This document shows, one piece after another, positions 8,893 to 18,072 of a DNA stretch of 64,000 bases (position 1 is its first letter; every line of letters begins with the position of its first letter). The stretch lies in assembly GCF_009797935.1 (NCBI RefSeq), contig NZ_VOLC01000006.1:1-64000 (forward strand), given 5' to 3'. A program made the position numbers and the translations under genes. This DNA comes from Lunatibacter salilacus. GTDB lineage: Bacteria > Bacteroidota > Bacteroidia > Cytophagales > Cyclobacteriaceae. Under the pieces are notes generated by a model, which had not been told where the DNA came from, did not search any database, and was given only the letters and a program-made list of their open reading frames with translations.

Positions 8893-10467
8893 TTATCGTT
8901 GATATTGAGGGTCCCACCAAACCGTACTGGTTAGTAAGTTACCTACATTTTGGCGGTTATATGCTTCATAGAAAGCATCCTCATTGAGTGTAATTTCGGA
9001 ATCTGGGATGATCAACCGTCTAGGAATAGTACCTCCGGTGAGATTTCCCGGATAATTGGTAGGAATAAGGGTTGGATAATTTGTTCTACGCCAATTGGCG
9101 AAAATTTCATAGTTATCCAGAAGCAATGAAACCCATTTTTGCGTACTAATTTGTTCTAGTCTTTCGTCAAAAGAACCACCAGAAAGGTAGGGGTTACGGG
9201 CCACATAGGATTCAATTTTTTCTTCGGCAATAATTCCCTCATCTCCAAATAACGCCCACTGCCGCATACCAGCCCGAACGGCATCCTCATAGGCGGATTT
9301 TGCATCCCCCGAATACCAGCCTCTCAGAGAAGCCTCTGCAAGAAGCAAAAGGGTCTCTGCATTGGTCATCGTCAATATTGGACTGCCAAAATTCAAAATC
9401 GTATTTGGATGGGGTTCAGAATAGGTTTGGAAATCGTCCGGCTCGCCGAAAAACGCCCCATTTTTCATTCCTCGCTGAAGGACAGTGGTTGTATCATAAA
9501 CATATCCACTCCCACCTGGCGCATCCACCCAAACTACGGCGATGACATTAAGCCTTGGGTCGCCGGTGGATTTAAGATGGTCTATCAATGTTTCTGCGTA
9601 TTTTCCACCCTGTGTATTGCTAATTCCGACTTGGGGATCCTGATAATCTTGTTGAAGCAAGACTGCTGCCTTTGGATTTCGACTGTGAGGAATGGGACCA
9701 TCCTCAAACGAAACTTTAGCGATATCACTGTCTTCAATTATAACCCCGCCAGCAATTGCTTTTTTGACCCATGTTTCCGCAACATCCGGCTTTGCCTCAG
9801 TGAGTCTCATAGCCAGTCGGAGCATAAGGGAATAGGAAAACTTTTTCCATTTTGCGATATCTCCCGAATAAAATAAATCAGAATTTCCAAAGGTTGGCAG
9901 GGCTGGATTAAACGCATTCGCCGCATTTTCCAGTTCTTGCAGCATGTTCATGTATATATCTTCTTGCCTATCATAAGCGGGTCGAATATCCCCGTCAAGC
10001 ACTTTTAGCGCCTGTGAATAGGGTACATCCCCATGTACATCCGTCACAATATGGAACATATATATTTTCCATATTCTTGCCGCGGAGAGCAGGTTGATTT
10101 TTTCCGGATCATCCACCACGGCTTGAATAACCCGCTCATTGTCCATCAGGGAAGAATTGTATATTGCCCAGTGGCTTCTTGCCATACTTTCGTTGAAGTA
10201 TTTATCCCCTGTGCCTCTTACTTCACTGTGGGTTGCAAAATGCTGCATAGCTTGGGCCAAAATAAAATGTTGGCCATCAGCACCATTGGTAAAATTAAAG
10301 GCCGCTCCAATAAGTTGGGAATTGGTGAACAGATACTCCGGAACCACATCTTCAAAGGCATCAGGATTTTTGTTTAATTCTGCAAGGTCTGTCAAATCAT
10401 TACAGCCCAGCCAGCCGAAACTGGCGAATGCTAAAATAATCAGGGAATAATTATATATAAATTTCAT
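8893..10467 (-). CDS. SusD/RagB-family nutrient-binding outer-membrane lipoprotein
   Basis: About 524 residues from the ATG at 10467. The frame stays open to a TTG at 10518 overlapping the susC stop, but the lipoprotein signal MKFIYNYSLIILAF...WLGC starts at the ATG. The lipobox Cys is in GWLGCNDL. It has the NPDAFEDVVPEYLFT start and AARIWKIYMFHIVTDVHGDVPYS TPR-like region typical of the SusD-like_2 branch. SusD proteins form the lid on the SusC transporter and bind substrate at the cell surface. Spacing to susC is 47 bp. The branch often goes with peptide or non-glycan ligands, consistent with the enzymes downstream. Confidence 0.93.
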   Translation of the reverse strand: MKFIYNYSLIILAFASFGWLGCNDLTDLAELNKNPDAFEDVVPEYLFTNSQLIGAAFNFTNGADGQHFILAQAMQHFATHSEVRGTGDKYFNESMARSHWAIYNSSLMDNERVIQAVVDDPEKINLLSAARIWKIYMFHIVTDVHGDVPYSQALKVLDGDIRPAYDRQEDIYMNMLQELENAANAFNPALPTFGNSDLFYSGDIAKWKKFSYSLMLRLAMRLTEAKPDVAETWVKKAIAGGVIIEDSDIAKVSFEDGPIPHSRNPKAAVLLQQDYQDPQVGISNTQGGKYAETLIDHLKSTGDPRLNVIAVVWVDAPGGSGYVYDTTTVLQRGMKNGAFFGEPDDFQTYSEPHPNTILNFGSPILTMTNAETLLLLAEASLRGWYSGDAKSAYEDAVRAGMRQWALFGDEGIIAEEKIESYVARNPYLSGGSFDERLEQISTQKWVSLLLDNYEIFANWRRTNYPTLIPTNYPGNLTGGTIPRRLIIPDSEITLNEDAFYEAYNRQNVGNLLTSTVWWDPQYQR

Positions 10468-10514
10468 GATTGAATACAATTTTAGTTGAATACTCGGTTG
10501 TTTAAAATTGCGGA

Positions 10515-13500
10515 TCAAAAACTGATTTTCAGGTTTAATCCTATCTCTCTGGTTCTAGGCAACATGACTCCAGCAAAATTCTGGTTGTTACTGTTGGGGT
10601 CAAAACCCTGTTCTGGATCAAAGTGGTCAGAATTCCTGTATATGATTGCGAGGTTTCTGGCAACAAGTGATATTTGGGCAGTATTCAATCCCAAGGCCTG
10701 AACTTTACTGGATGGCACATTATAGTTTAAAATGAGGTTTCTAAGTTTGACAAAACTTCCGTCAATCATGAAATTCTCCGAATATTGCCCGTCATTGTTG
10801 TAATAGGTGGACATAAAGTTGGCAGGCCAGGTTTGGGTAAATTCATCTCCATTTTCGTCCACACCGGAATAGGTAAGTCCATCTTCTCTTCCTGGCAATG
10901 TCTCCTTAAGCAGTCCAAAGCGCCACATATATTGCTTGTTCTGGGAAAAGAAATGGTTGCCGAACTTACCGTCTAAGAGAATATTTAGAGAAAAGCTCTT
11001 ATAGGAAAAGGTGTTTTCAAAGCCCATAGTATAAGGAGGCACACCTATGCCGAGCGGCTGTACAGGACCTAACATCGCATAGCGGCTTCTACTGTTATAC
11101 ACCCTCACCCCCTCTTCGTTATACATGTAACTTCTGCCAAACCGGGTACTCAAATCTTTTCCAAGCAAGCTACTAGCCCCCGTAGCCTGGCCTTCGGCAA
11201 GCGTGATAACCCGGTTTTCATTATAACCCAAATTATAACTGGTAGACCAAGTGAAGTTGCCAGACTTAACTGGAACTCCCGTTAATAAAAGTTCGACACC
11301 CCGATTCCTTATTTTTCCGACATTTAACAGTATAGAAGTGGCACCGGATGATGGAGCAATCCCAGTAGGAACAATATCATCTGTATTCATCCTCCGGTAA
11401 TAGGTGAGGTCAATGCCCAATCTTCCCTGCAGGAAACTTGCATCCAAACCTACCTCAAAGGTAGTAGATGTCAGGGGCCTTAGATCAGGATTTGAAATGG
11501 CAGTCGATGAAGTTTGTACCGGCACTCCCATATGTCCTCCCTGCCTAAACCCGAAAAGTTGGTTAATGGCGTAGGGTGAAACAGTGGCACTTCCTACTTC
11601 AGCCCATGAGCTGCGGAACTTGGCAAATTCAATGCTTTGGGGAAGTTTGAACAAGCTGGATAGAATAACGTTTCCTCCGATCGAAGGATAAAAAATCCTG
11701 TTATTCCCAGTACTTAAAGTGGAAAACCAGTCCTGACGGGCTGTCAAGCTCAGATAAATGGTCTCCTTATAGTTGAAATCCGTTGATGCGAATAACGAAT
11801 TGGTACCCGACCGGACCAATGCCTTATCAGGAACTAAAATAGCTAGATTGGCATGGCTGATCCAATCAGGTATAATGAATTCTGAACCAACCAATGACGT
11901 GGAAAAATTATTGTCTCTTTCCAAGTTTGCCCCTGCCATGGCAGCGAAATTAAAATGCTCAAAAAACCCTGTGCTGTAATTGGCAATCAATCTGGCGTTA
12001 GTTCTAGACTGCTCATCGCTTACAGATCTATACGTGCCAAGGGGCCGGAATGCTGTGCCTTTAGGGTAATAATCCTCACCATTCCAACTGCTAAAGTCAC
12101 GCATAAAATCAGCTTTGATAAACATGTTTGGCAAAACGTCATAGGTCAAGCTGGCTTGGGAAATCACGCGGTTTCGATAATCTTCGTTCCTCATCTTATC
12201 CCTAGCAAAATAGGGGTTTGTTGCTTGGTTGACGTGCTGCCATTCGACTTCCTGACCCGTCTCGGGATCGTAGCCCGGGGCGAGGCTACGGATATCCACC
12301 GTATTTGCCAGCAAGTAAACACCCCACGCTGAGTTTGTCCCCACATATCCTACACCGGGTCTGTTTACGCCCGCTTCATAATTGTATTGGATTTGGGTAT
12401 CAAAGCTTAGTTTGTCGCTTAGAAATGTTTTTAGATTTAAATTGGCTGTTTGTCTACTAAAGTTTGAGCCGTGAACAATGGCCTGCGATCTCAAATCAGA
12501 CATGGAAAAGCGGTAAACAACATTTTCATTTCCACCTGAAATAGCAACCGTATTTACCACATTGGTACTTGACCTATAGAAATTTTGAATATTATCCTTC
12601 ACATTTACCGGCGAATAGGGTCGCATCACACCGTCAAACTGAACATACGGTTGGCCATCCATCTTCTCCCCAAAAGACAAGCGCCCGGTACTTTTGGCTT
12701 CTCCCTGATTTCTGGGACGAATCCCCAAACTTCCCTGCCCGTACTCATATTGATAGTCCGGAAAGATATTGATGGTTCCAACAGTGACATTGGAATTTAT
12801 TTCGACACCCATGCCCTTCTTACCCCTGGCACCCTGTTTGGTTGTGATCAGAATAACGCCATTGGCCGCTTGACTTCCATAAAGCGCTGCGGCAGCACCA
12901 CCCTTCAACACGGATATGGATTCAATATCATCCGGATTAATACTTTGAATTCCATCGCCCAAGTCAGTTGTAGCTCCGTTTGCCTGATCAAGTATAGTAG
13001 TAGGATTATTGGCGATGGGCATTCCGTTGATAACGTATAGGGGTTGGTTATTCCCATTGAGGGATCCGTTTCCCCGTATCACCACCCTGCTGGAGCTTCC
13101 CGGGCCGCTAGCCATACTTGTGGCGTTTACGCCGGCGATTTTTCCGGTAAGGGAATTGGCAATATTTGTTTCTCTTGCCTGAGTGAATTCCTCTCCTCTA
13201 ACTTCCGTGACGGAATATACCAGCGACTCTTTTTTTCTTTCCAGGCCAAAAGCTGTGACCACTACCTCCCCCAATGCCTGTGATTCATCGTCTAGAGTAA
13301 TCGTAAGCGAGGTCTGCCCCCCTACGATTACCTCTTTGGTAGCATAGCCTATAAATGAAACAACCAATACGGCTCCCTCTGCCACATCCAATACAAAGCT
13401 GCCAGACAAATCCGTAACTGTCCCGATAGTCGTACCTTTGACAAGTACAGAGGCCCCTGGTATAGGTTCTCCCGAAGCGTCTTGGATTACCCCACTGATT

Positions 13501-13925
13501 TGGGGACGATTTGGTTCAGTTGATTCCATCCTTTCGGCCACCGTCTGTGTATTATCCCGTGATTCGAGGGGACTTGGGACCACATAAATGGTGTTGTTTA
13601 ACCGTCTAAAATCAAAATCCGAGGTTTCTGCGAGGTATTCCAAAACCTCCCTCAGATTACTGTCCGTAAATGTAAAACTGAAAGACTTTTTGCTTTTGGC
13701 TATACTTTGGTTGTAGGTAAACCGGAAAGATGTTTTGTCCTGAATTTGTTCTAACACCTCCTTAAATGACTTGGATTCTACGTTGATGTTAATTTTAACA
13801 TCTTCCAGATTCTGGCTGTTTGAAGGCGTTGCCAGGATGAACTGCATCGCCATTATTTGTACAAAGAAGGCATAGAAAAGCCCTTTTGATGCCATGATCA
13901 ATAGTTTTAGTAAATTAATTTTCAT
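10515..13925 (-). CDS. SusC/RagA-family TonB-linked outer-membrane transporter with STN domain
   Basis: A 1136-residue TonB-dependent transporter. After a signal sequence (about 1-35) comes an STN signalling domain (about 48-118), a carboxypeptidase-regulatory-like domain (ISGVIQDASGEPIPGASVLVKG, about 143-215), a plug with VRGEEFTQ and VVIRGNGSL (about 220-380), and a beta barrel ending in a C-terminal aromatic residue (LNLKISF). The STN domain contacts FecR-type anti-sigma factors, so this transporter should also report substrate binding to the sigma/FecR pair just upstream. The ATG start is at 13925. It imports the ligand captured by the adjacent SusD. Confidence 0.96.
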   Translation of the reverse strand: MKINLLKLLIMASKGLFYAFFVQIMAMQFILATPSNSQNLEDVKININVESKSFKEVLEQIQDKTSFRFTYNQSIAKSKKSFSFTFTDSNLREVLEYLAETSDFDFRRLNNTIYVVPSPLESRDNTQTVAERMESTEPNRPQISGVIQDASGEPIPGASVLVKGTTIGTVTDLSGSFVLDVAEGAVLVVSFIGYATKEVIVGGQTSLTITLDDESQALGEVVVTAFGLERKKESLVYSVTEVRGEEFTQARETNIANSLTGKIAGVNATSMASGPGSSSRVVIRGNGSLNGNNQPLYVINGMPIANNPTTILDQANGATTDLGDGIQSINPDDIESISVLKGGAAAALYGSQAANGVILITTKQGARGKKGMGVEINSNVTVGTINIFPDYQYEYGQGSLGIRPRNQGEAKSTGRLSFGEKMDGQPYVQFDGVMRPYSPVNVKDNIQNFYRSSTNVVNTVAISGGNENVVYRFSMSDLRSQAIVHGSNFSRQTANLNLKTFLSDKLSFDTQIQYNYEAGVNRPGVGYVGTNSAWGVYLLANTVDIRSLAPGYDPETGQEVEWQHVNQATNPYFARDKMRNEDYRNRVISQASLTYDVLPNMFIKADFMRDFSSWNGEDYYPKGTAFRPLGTYRSVSDEQSRTNARLIANYSTGFFEHFNFAAMAGANLERDNNFSTSLVGSEFIIPDWISHANLAILVPDKALVRSGTNSLFASTDFNYKETIYLSLTARQDWFSTLSTGNNRIFYPSIGGNVILSSLFKLPQSIEFAKFRSSWAEVGSATVSPYAINQLFGFRQGGHMGVPVQTSSTAISNPDLRPLTSTTFEVGLDASFLQGRLGIDLTYYRRMNTDDIVPTGIAPSSGATSILLNVGKIRNRGVELLLTGVPVKSGNFTWSTSYNLGYNENRVITLAEGQATGASSLLGKDLSTRFGRSYMYNEEGVRVYNSRSRYAMLGPVQPLGIGVPPYTMGFENTFSYKSFSLNILLDGKFGNHFFSQNKQYMWRFGLLKETLPGREDGLTYSGVDENGDEFTQTWPANFMSTYYNNDGQYSENFMIDGSFVKLRNLILNYNVPSSKVQALGLNTAQISLVARNLAIIYRNSDHFDPEQGFDPNSNNQNFAGVMLPRTREIGLNLKISF

Positions 13926-13983
13926 AATTTTGAGTGCTTTAATCTTCTTAGTGAAGTGATTGAATTAATAAGGTTTAAGGCTT

Positions 13984-14014
13984 GATCCAGAGCTGTGGCC
14001 GCAGTCTCTGGATC
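13984..14014. promoter_or_regulatory. Stem-loop between fecR and susC
   Basis: gatccagag (13984-13992) pairs with ctctggatc (14006-14014), and an inner ctg/cag pair extends the stem with one bulged base. It lies in the 124-bp gap between the anti-sigma gene and susC, 59 bp upstream of the susC start. It could attenuate or process the transcript so that the transporter is expressed differently from the regulators. No T-tract follows on the minus strand, so a simple terminator is doubtful. Confidence 0.45.
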
Positions 14015-14049
14015 TTTAATTATGATATTATTTTTTATATCATAGGCAT

Positions 14050-15003
14050 TTAGTTTTTACATTGTTTAATGGTTAATGTGATGGTCTTGGTGGACACATC
14101 CGTTTCGTAGGTAAAATCTAGAATATGTGTTAATCCTTTCATAATCGTTTCTATCCGTTCCCCCTCGTACCTGCCGGTTATCAAGCAGTTAACCTTCTTT
14201 GAGGACTTGTCCAACGCAATGGTAACTCCATATGCCCTCTCTAGCACATGAAATACTTCTTCCGCTGGTAGCGAATCAAATTGAAGCTTTCGGGTATGCC
14301 AGCCTATATAGAAGTCGGGATTTACCTGACTTACTACTATTTCGCTCTCCTGAAGAACCGCCTGCTGACCCGGGGTAAGAAGCACATTGTCCTTTGAAAG
14401 CGTATCCGCAACCTTTACGCTCCCTGACGCCACCGTAACTTCGGTAGCCTGAAAGGTGTTGACATTAAAAATAGTACCCAAAACTGTCACTTCCGTTTGA
14501 TTCGAAATTACTTTAAACGGCTTTACCCGATCGGAGGTCACATCAAAGTATGCTTCCCCATACAACTTCACCACCCGTTCGCTTGAATCAAAAAACTCAG
14601 GAAATTCCAATTTGCTATTTTCGTTCAACCGGACCATTGTACCGTCATTAAGGGTGATCGTAGACCGCATGCCTATTTCAGTAGTTTTAACAATCCATTC
14701 CGGCTCATGAAGCTGAGGACGGGTAAAAAAATGGATTGCTAAAAACACTAATCCAATGACTAAAACAGAAGCTGCATATTGGCGTGATGAAATTAGAATT
14801 TGCCTCAATTTTTTCTTTCTTTTTCTTATCGAAGTAACCTTGGCAAAAACACCGGCTTTGGCTTGCTCTAAATAGGCTACCTCAGGTTCTTCACCCCTTC
14901 TTTCAATCTCCTCTAGCAAGGATTCAAACGCCTGCTTCTCATCTTCACCAGATCCTGGGGAAAGAAAACGTTTTGCTAGTTCAAAAATAGTTTGATTTTT
15001 CAT
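14050..15003 (-). CDS. FecR-family anti-sigma factor
   Basis: About 317 residues from the ATG at 15003 (a TTG one codon upstream is discounted). A cytoplasmic N-terminal part that binds the sigma factor is followed by a transmembrane helix (about 77-98, AASVLVIGLVFLAIHFF). The periplasmic FecR domain (about 105-215) includes RSTITLNDGTMVRLNENSKL and GEAYFDV. A C-terminal DUF4974 domain (about 245-315) begins at LQFDSLPAEEVFHVLE. It relays the state of the STN-bearing SusC to the ECF sigma factor encoded 82 bp upstream. Confidence 0.95.
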   Translation of the reverse strand: MKNQTIFELAKRFLSPGSGEDEKQAFESLLEEIERRGEEPEVAYLEQAKAGVFAKVTSIRKRKKKLRQILISSRQYAASVLVIGLVFLAIHFFTRPQLHEPEWIVKTTEIGMRSTITLNDGTMVRLNENSKLEFPEFFDSSERVVKLYGEAYFDVTSDRVKPFKVISNQTEVTVLGTIFNVNTFQATEVTVASGSVKVADTLSKDNVLLTPGQQAVLQESEIVVSQVNPDFYIGWHTRKLQFDSLPAEEVFHVLERAYGVTIALDKSSKKVNCLITGRYEGERIETIMKGLTHILDFTYETDVSTKTITLTIKQCKN

Positions 15004-15084
15004 CAATACCTTAATGGTTATATTAAAGAAGTACCAAAAAGAGAAATGATCAGCTACTCAAACTGAAATAAATATCAAATACTT

Positions 15085-15657
15085 TTATCCGATTGATAAA
15101 ACCAGTATCATAACGCTAAGAGTTTGTCTTAAATAATACAGTGCTTTTTTAATGTGGTTTTCGACTGTAAATACAGAAATACCCAATTTCTGGGCGATTT
15201 CCTTATTGGAAAGAAAACTAAAACGGCTCAATTCAAACACACTTCTACATTTAGAAGGCAATCGGCGTATAGCTGCCTCGATTGTGGCACGTGTATCCTG
15301 TTCAAACAAATATTCTTCCGTCGCATTGGTTGATTCCCAATCCCGGATAAATTCCATCTGTACGCTGTTAAATTTGCTTTTTCGAAAGTGTTTCGCAATC
15401 TGATTCTTTGCAGCTCCAAATAAATACGCCTGTAGGTTCTCAATGGTCGGTTTGTCTGGATTCTTCCACAGCCCAATAAATATATTTTGAACCAGATCCT
15501 CAGACGTCTCCCTATCCTGCATAATCCTATAAACATACCTATAAACAGTCTGGAAATATCGACTGTATATTACTTCAAAAGCCCGAGAATCAACTGTATC
15601 ATGTAACAGCAGAAGCAAATCGGTATCGGAAAGGGTGTCTATATGTCTCAAACTCAA
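15085..15657 (-). CDS. ECF RNA polymerase sigma-70 factor (Bacteroidetes SusC/FecR type)
   Basis: 190 residues. Region 2 (AFEVIYSRYFQTVYRYVYR ... SEDLVQNIFIGLW) and region 4 (LPSKCRSVFELSRFSFLSNKEIAQ ... VFTVENHIKKALYYLRQTL) are both clear. A hydrophobic C-terminal tail (SVMILVLSIG) is usual in this subfamily. The frame has no ATG upstream of region 2 and a stop (TAG) lies immediately upstream of 15657, so the start must be TTG at 15657 or at 15651. It heads the minus-strand locus and should direct transcription of the SusCD genes when FecR releases it. Confidence 0.93.
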   Translation of the reverse strand: MSLRHIDTLSDTDLLLLLHDTVDSRAFEVIYSRYFQTVYRYVYRIMQDRETSEDLVQNIFIGLWKNPDKPTIENLQAYLFGAAKNQIAKHFRKSKFNSVQMEFIRDWESTNATEEYLFEQDTRATIEAAIRRLPSKCRSVFELSRFSFLSNKEIAQKLGISVFTVENHIKKALYYLRQTLSVMILVLSIG

Positions 15658-15972
15658 CTAAATTTAAAGGTATGAAACTCTTTTTCAATAGGCTGGGTTT
15701 ATTCGAACCGGCATTAAAAACAAAGTGATTATTTAATCAAAAATTGACGGATTCGCAAGTTCTTTCAATTTACCTGTTTCTAAAACTTATCAAAATTTAA
15801 ATTATTAATTTAATAAAAAAAAATCTTTCCTTTATAAAATCCTAAACGGCAAAACAAAAAATCGCCTGTCAGTTTAGTTGCTTCAACCAGTTCGCTAGTA
15901 AAAAAATCAATCTCGAAAAAGGGAATTCACCAATCCTTAGATCACATTTAATTAAACAATGAATTTATCGCA
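15658..15972. other. AT-rich intergenic region holding the sigma-operon promoter
   Basis: 315 bp between the sigma gene and the 3' end of the sulfatase gene. It is A/T-rich, with TTTG boxes on the minus strand around 15720 and 15745. No TTTG-N19-TAnnTTTG pair is exact. No open frame with coding character was seen. The promoter of the sigma-FecR-SusCD locus must lie here if the operon starts at the sigma gene. Confidence 0.4.
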
Positions 15973-17508
15973 TCATTCATACGCCCAAATCACCTGACTC
16001 CAGATTTCCGGTCCGTCATTCTTTTGAGGTGGCCCAGGGGTACTTCGGCCATTTTTTATCAGTTGGGCTAGTTCAATTTGCAAAGCGGATCCCTGATCGG
16101 GGTGGGCGTCGATAAGGTTTTCCGTTTCTCCAGGATCTGTCGACATGTTATACAACTGCATCTCTGGAAGTCCAACCAAAGCATCACCACTCATCGGTTC
16201 GCTCCAGCCACCGGAGCCGGGCCAGAGAATAAGTTTCCAATCCCCTTTTCGAATCGCAAACCTACCCTCAATGGAATGATGGACAACTTGAGGCCTTACT
16301 TGGTTGATATTGTTTCCTTTCAATGCATTAAAAAACGAAAAACTGTCTTCGGCAGCATTGGGAGGAAGGTTATATTCTACTAGGTCCGCCACTGTCGCCA
16401 TCAAATCCGTGGTGCAGATAATTTCATCAGACGTTCTCCCTTCCGATACTTCTTCTGGCCAATGTACAATAAAGGGGACCCGATGACCACCTTCATAGAT
16501 ATCCGCCTTGTGTCCCCGGTAAATATAACTGGGATTATGTCCGACTTTCTTCAGCTCTGGAAAACTGGCCCTCGGTGAGCATCCGTTGTCACTGGTGAAA
16601 ATAAGAATGGTATTATCCAAGATACCTTTTTCCTCCAAAGCCCGGGTAACCTGACCAACTACATCGTCGACTTGCAGCATAAAATCACCATACATATTCG
16701 TATTGCTTTTTCCCATAAATTCAGTGATGGGCAAAATTGGGGTATGGGGAGCCGGCAGGGCAAAATAAAGAAAAAACGGAGTTTTAAGATCCGATTGCTC
16801 ATGAATATAAGAAACTGCTTTGTCAGCCAGGTGAGGTAAGGCCTGTGTATGGTCAAAATCCGATCCCGTGGGGCCGTTTCTCCAAAAGGCCTTTTCATCC
16901 ACATTGACCGTCATGCGGTCGGGGACGGCTGTTACCCGGTTATTTTCAACATAGACATAGGGTGGAATGTCCAATGAACTGCTAAATCCAAACGAATAGC
17001 TAAACCCCGCTTCCATGGGTCCGTTTTTTATTGGCTGGGTATAATCCACTTCCAAGTTGTTGTCCAGGCTATTTAATTTTTCATAGGGCTGCTTAAATGT
17101 CCAATCCCATCCCAGGTGCCATTTGCCAACAAAGGCCGTGTGGTATCCTTTTTCCTGTAATAATTTCCCAACAGTCAGCCGGGTCGAATCTATCAACGCC
17201 TTTGAATACCCACCCAAAACTCCGCTTTTTAAGGTAGAACGCCAATTGTACCTGCCTGTGAGAATTCCATACCGGGTAGGCGTGCAGACTGCCGAACTGG
17301 TATGGGCATCTGTAAACTGAACCCCACGCGCTGCGAGCCTGTCAATATTTGGAGTAATGATTTTTGACTCCGGGTTATAACAGGACGCATCTCCTATGCC
17401 CATATCGTCAGCAAGGATATAGACAATGTTGGGGTGGTTTTGGGCAAGCGCGACAGTAAGTCCAATAAGGATAAAGGCAATGAAAGACAATAGTTTCGGG
17501 TAGATCAT
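15973..17508 (-). CDS. Arylsulfatase (family S1), secreted
   Basis: A 511-residue protein with a signal peptide (about 1-22, ending VALAQ). It belongs to the type I sulfatases, which remove sulfate esters from glycans or small molecules in the periplasm. C75 in SSAVCTPTRYGILTGR fits C-x-P-x-R, the site converted to formylglycine. The calcium-binding aspartates are in ILADDMGIGD, and the GKWHLGW and IFTSDNG motifs are present. No maturase or glycosidase adjoins it. It is 315 bp downstream of the sigma gene on the same strand but is not obviously part of that operon. Its upstream side abuts an aatggttaatgg minisatellite. Confidence 0.93.
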   Translation of the reverse strand: MIYPKLLSFIAFILIGLTVALAQNHPNIVYILADDMGIGDASCYNPESKIITPNIDRLAARGVQFTDAHTSSAVCTPTRYGILTGRYNWRSTLKSGVLGGYSKALIDSTRLTVGKLLQEKGYHTAFVGKWHLGWDWTFKQPYEKLNSLDNNLEVDYTQPIKNGPMEAGFSYSFGFSSSLDIPPYVYVENNRVTAVPDRMTVNVDEKAFWRNGPTGSDFDHTQALPHLADKAVSYIHEQSDLKTPFFLYFALPAPHTPILPITEFMGKSNTNMYGDFMLQVDDVVGQVTRALEEKGILDNTILIFTSDNGCSPRASFPELKKVGHNPSYIYRGHKADIYEGGHRVPFIVHWPEEVSEGRTSDEIICTTDLMATVADLVEYNLPPNAAEDSFSFFNALKGNNINQVRPQVVHHSIEGRFAIRKGDWKLILWPGSGGWSEPMSGDALVGLPEMQLYNMSTDPGETENLIDAHPDQGSALQIELAQLIKNGRSTPGPPQKNDGPEIWSQVIWAYE

Positions 17509-17511
17509 TTG

Positions 17512-17580
17512 GTTTTAATGGTTAATGGTTAATGGTTAGTGGTTAATGGGTAATGGTTAATGAATCGCATCCCATTAACC
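17512..17580. repeat. Minisatellite of aatggtta-type units
   Basis: Imperfect tandem copies of 'ggttaatggttaatggttagt' fill the gap between the sulfatase start and the next fragment. Related strings occur at 19271-19308 and inside hsdS at 27771-27802. Confidence 0.8.
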
Positions 17581-17799
17581 ATTGATACTGTTGGCTTTTG
17601 CGGATTTTAGTATTGTAGTGATTAGTTTTATTATTTCTATGGCATCTGTGTTGATGCTTTCAAATTGTTCTAAGGTCAGATAATCAGTTTCTTTTAGCAG
17701 TTCGAGCCAATAAATGGTTTCGTTGATTTCTTTTTGGGCGATTCCCATTTTGTGTTTGAAGTCGTTTTTTGTTTCTGCCTGTTCAGTAAATGCTGACAT
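17575..17799 (-). pseudogene. Truncated four-helix-bundle protein (23S rRNA IVS/S23 family)
   Basis: A 74-residue open frame matching only the C-terminal two-thirds of the four-helix-bundle (IVS/S23) family, which is usually about 115-125 residues. KNDFKHKMGIAQKEINETIY and WLELLKETDYL are the characteristic third-helix strings. The N-terminal helix and the conserved arginine-rich turn are missing; the present ATG lies inside a 9-bp hairpin (17798-17818), which seems to mark the break. The family is of unknown role and often sits in defence or mobile contexts. Probably non-functional. Confidence 0.65.
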
Positions 17800-17818
17800 C
17801 TGCCTCTGTGAGGCAGAT
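17798..17818. repeat. Perfect 9-bp hairpin at a truncation point
   Basis: atctgcctc (17798-17806), loop tgt, gaggcagat (17810-17818). It overlaps the start codon of the truncated four-helix gene and the stop codon of the 79-residue gene upstream, so it may be a small dispersed palindrome inserted at the junction. Confidence 0.7.
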
Positions 17819-18057
17819 CAGAATAATTTCATCTGGTTTTCAACTTTTGGATGAAATGTCCCAATAATCATAAAAGGGTTGTGAGATACGTAATGATTCT
17901 TCTGTGTCGTGCCTAAGTAGAAATGTAGGTCTTTGGTCTTTGCAAAGTCATTAAAGTACTTTTTACGAACATCTTCAATTGCTTTGTGCTCATTCCCTTC
18001 ATGTCGGGTGAGACAGTTCCAATATAGTTGTCCCGTTTCCCAATCTTCAATCATCAT
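17818..18057 (-). CDS. Small unknown protein paired with DUF488 gene
   Basis: 79 residues from an ATG, 15 bp downstream of the DUF4065-DUF488 gene and clearly co-transcribed. Visible strings are DWETGQLYWNCL near the N-terminus and FYLGTTQKNHYVSHNPFMII near the C-terminus. I do not recognise a named family. In my recollection small proteins with a GQLYW...F.GT pattern accompany DUF488 genes in other bacteria, which would make it a functional partner. No membrane segment or signal. Confidence 0.6.
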   Translation of the reverse strand: MMIEDWETGQLYWNCLTRHEGNEHKAIEDVRKKYFNDFAKTKDLHFYLGTTQKNHYVSHNPFMIIGTFHPKVENQMKLF

Positions 18058-18072
18058 ATTACTTTCCTTATA

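Noticed and set aside
9409-9876. 155-codon plus-strand frame
   Set aside because: It is antisense to susD with no recognisable motif.
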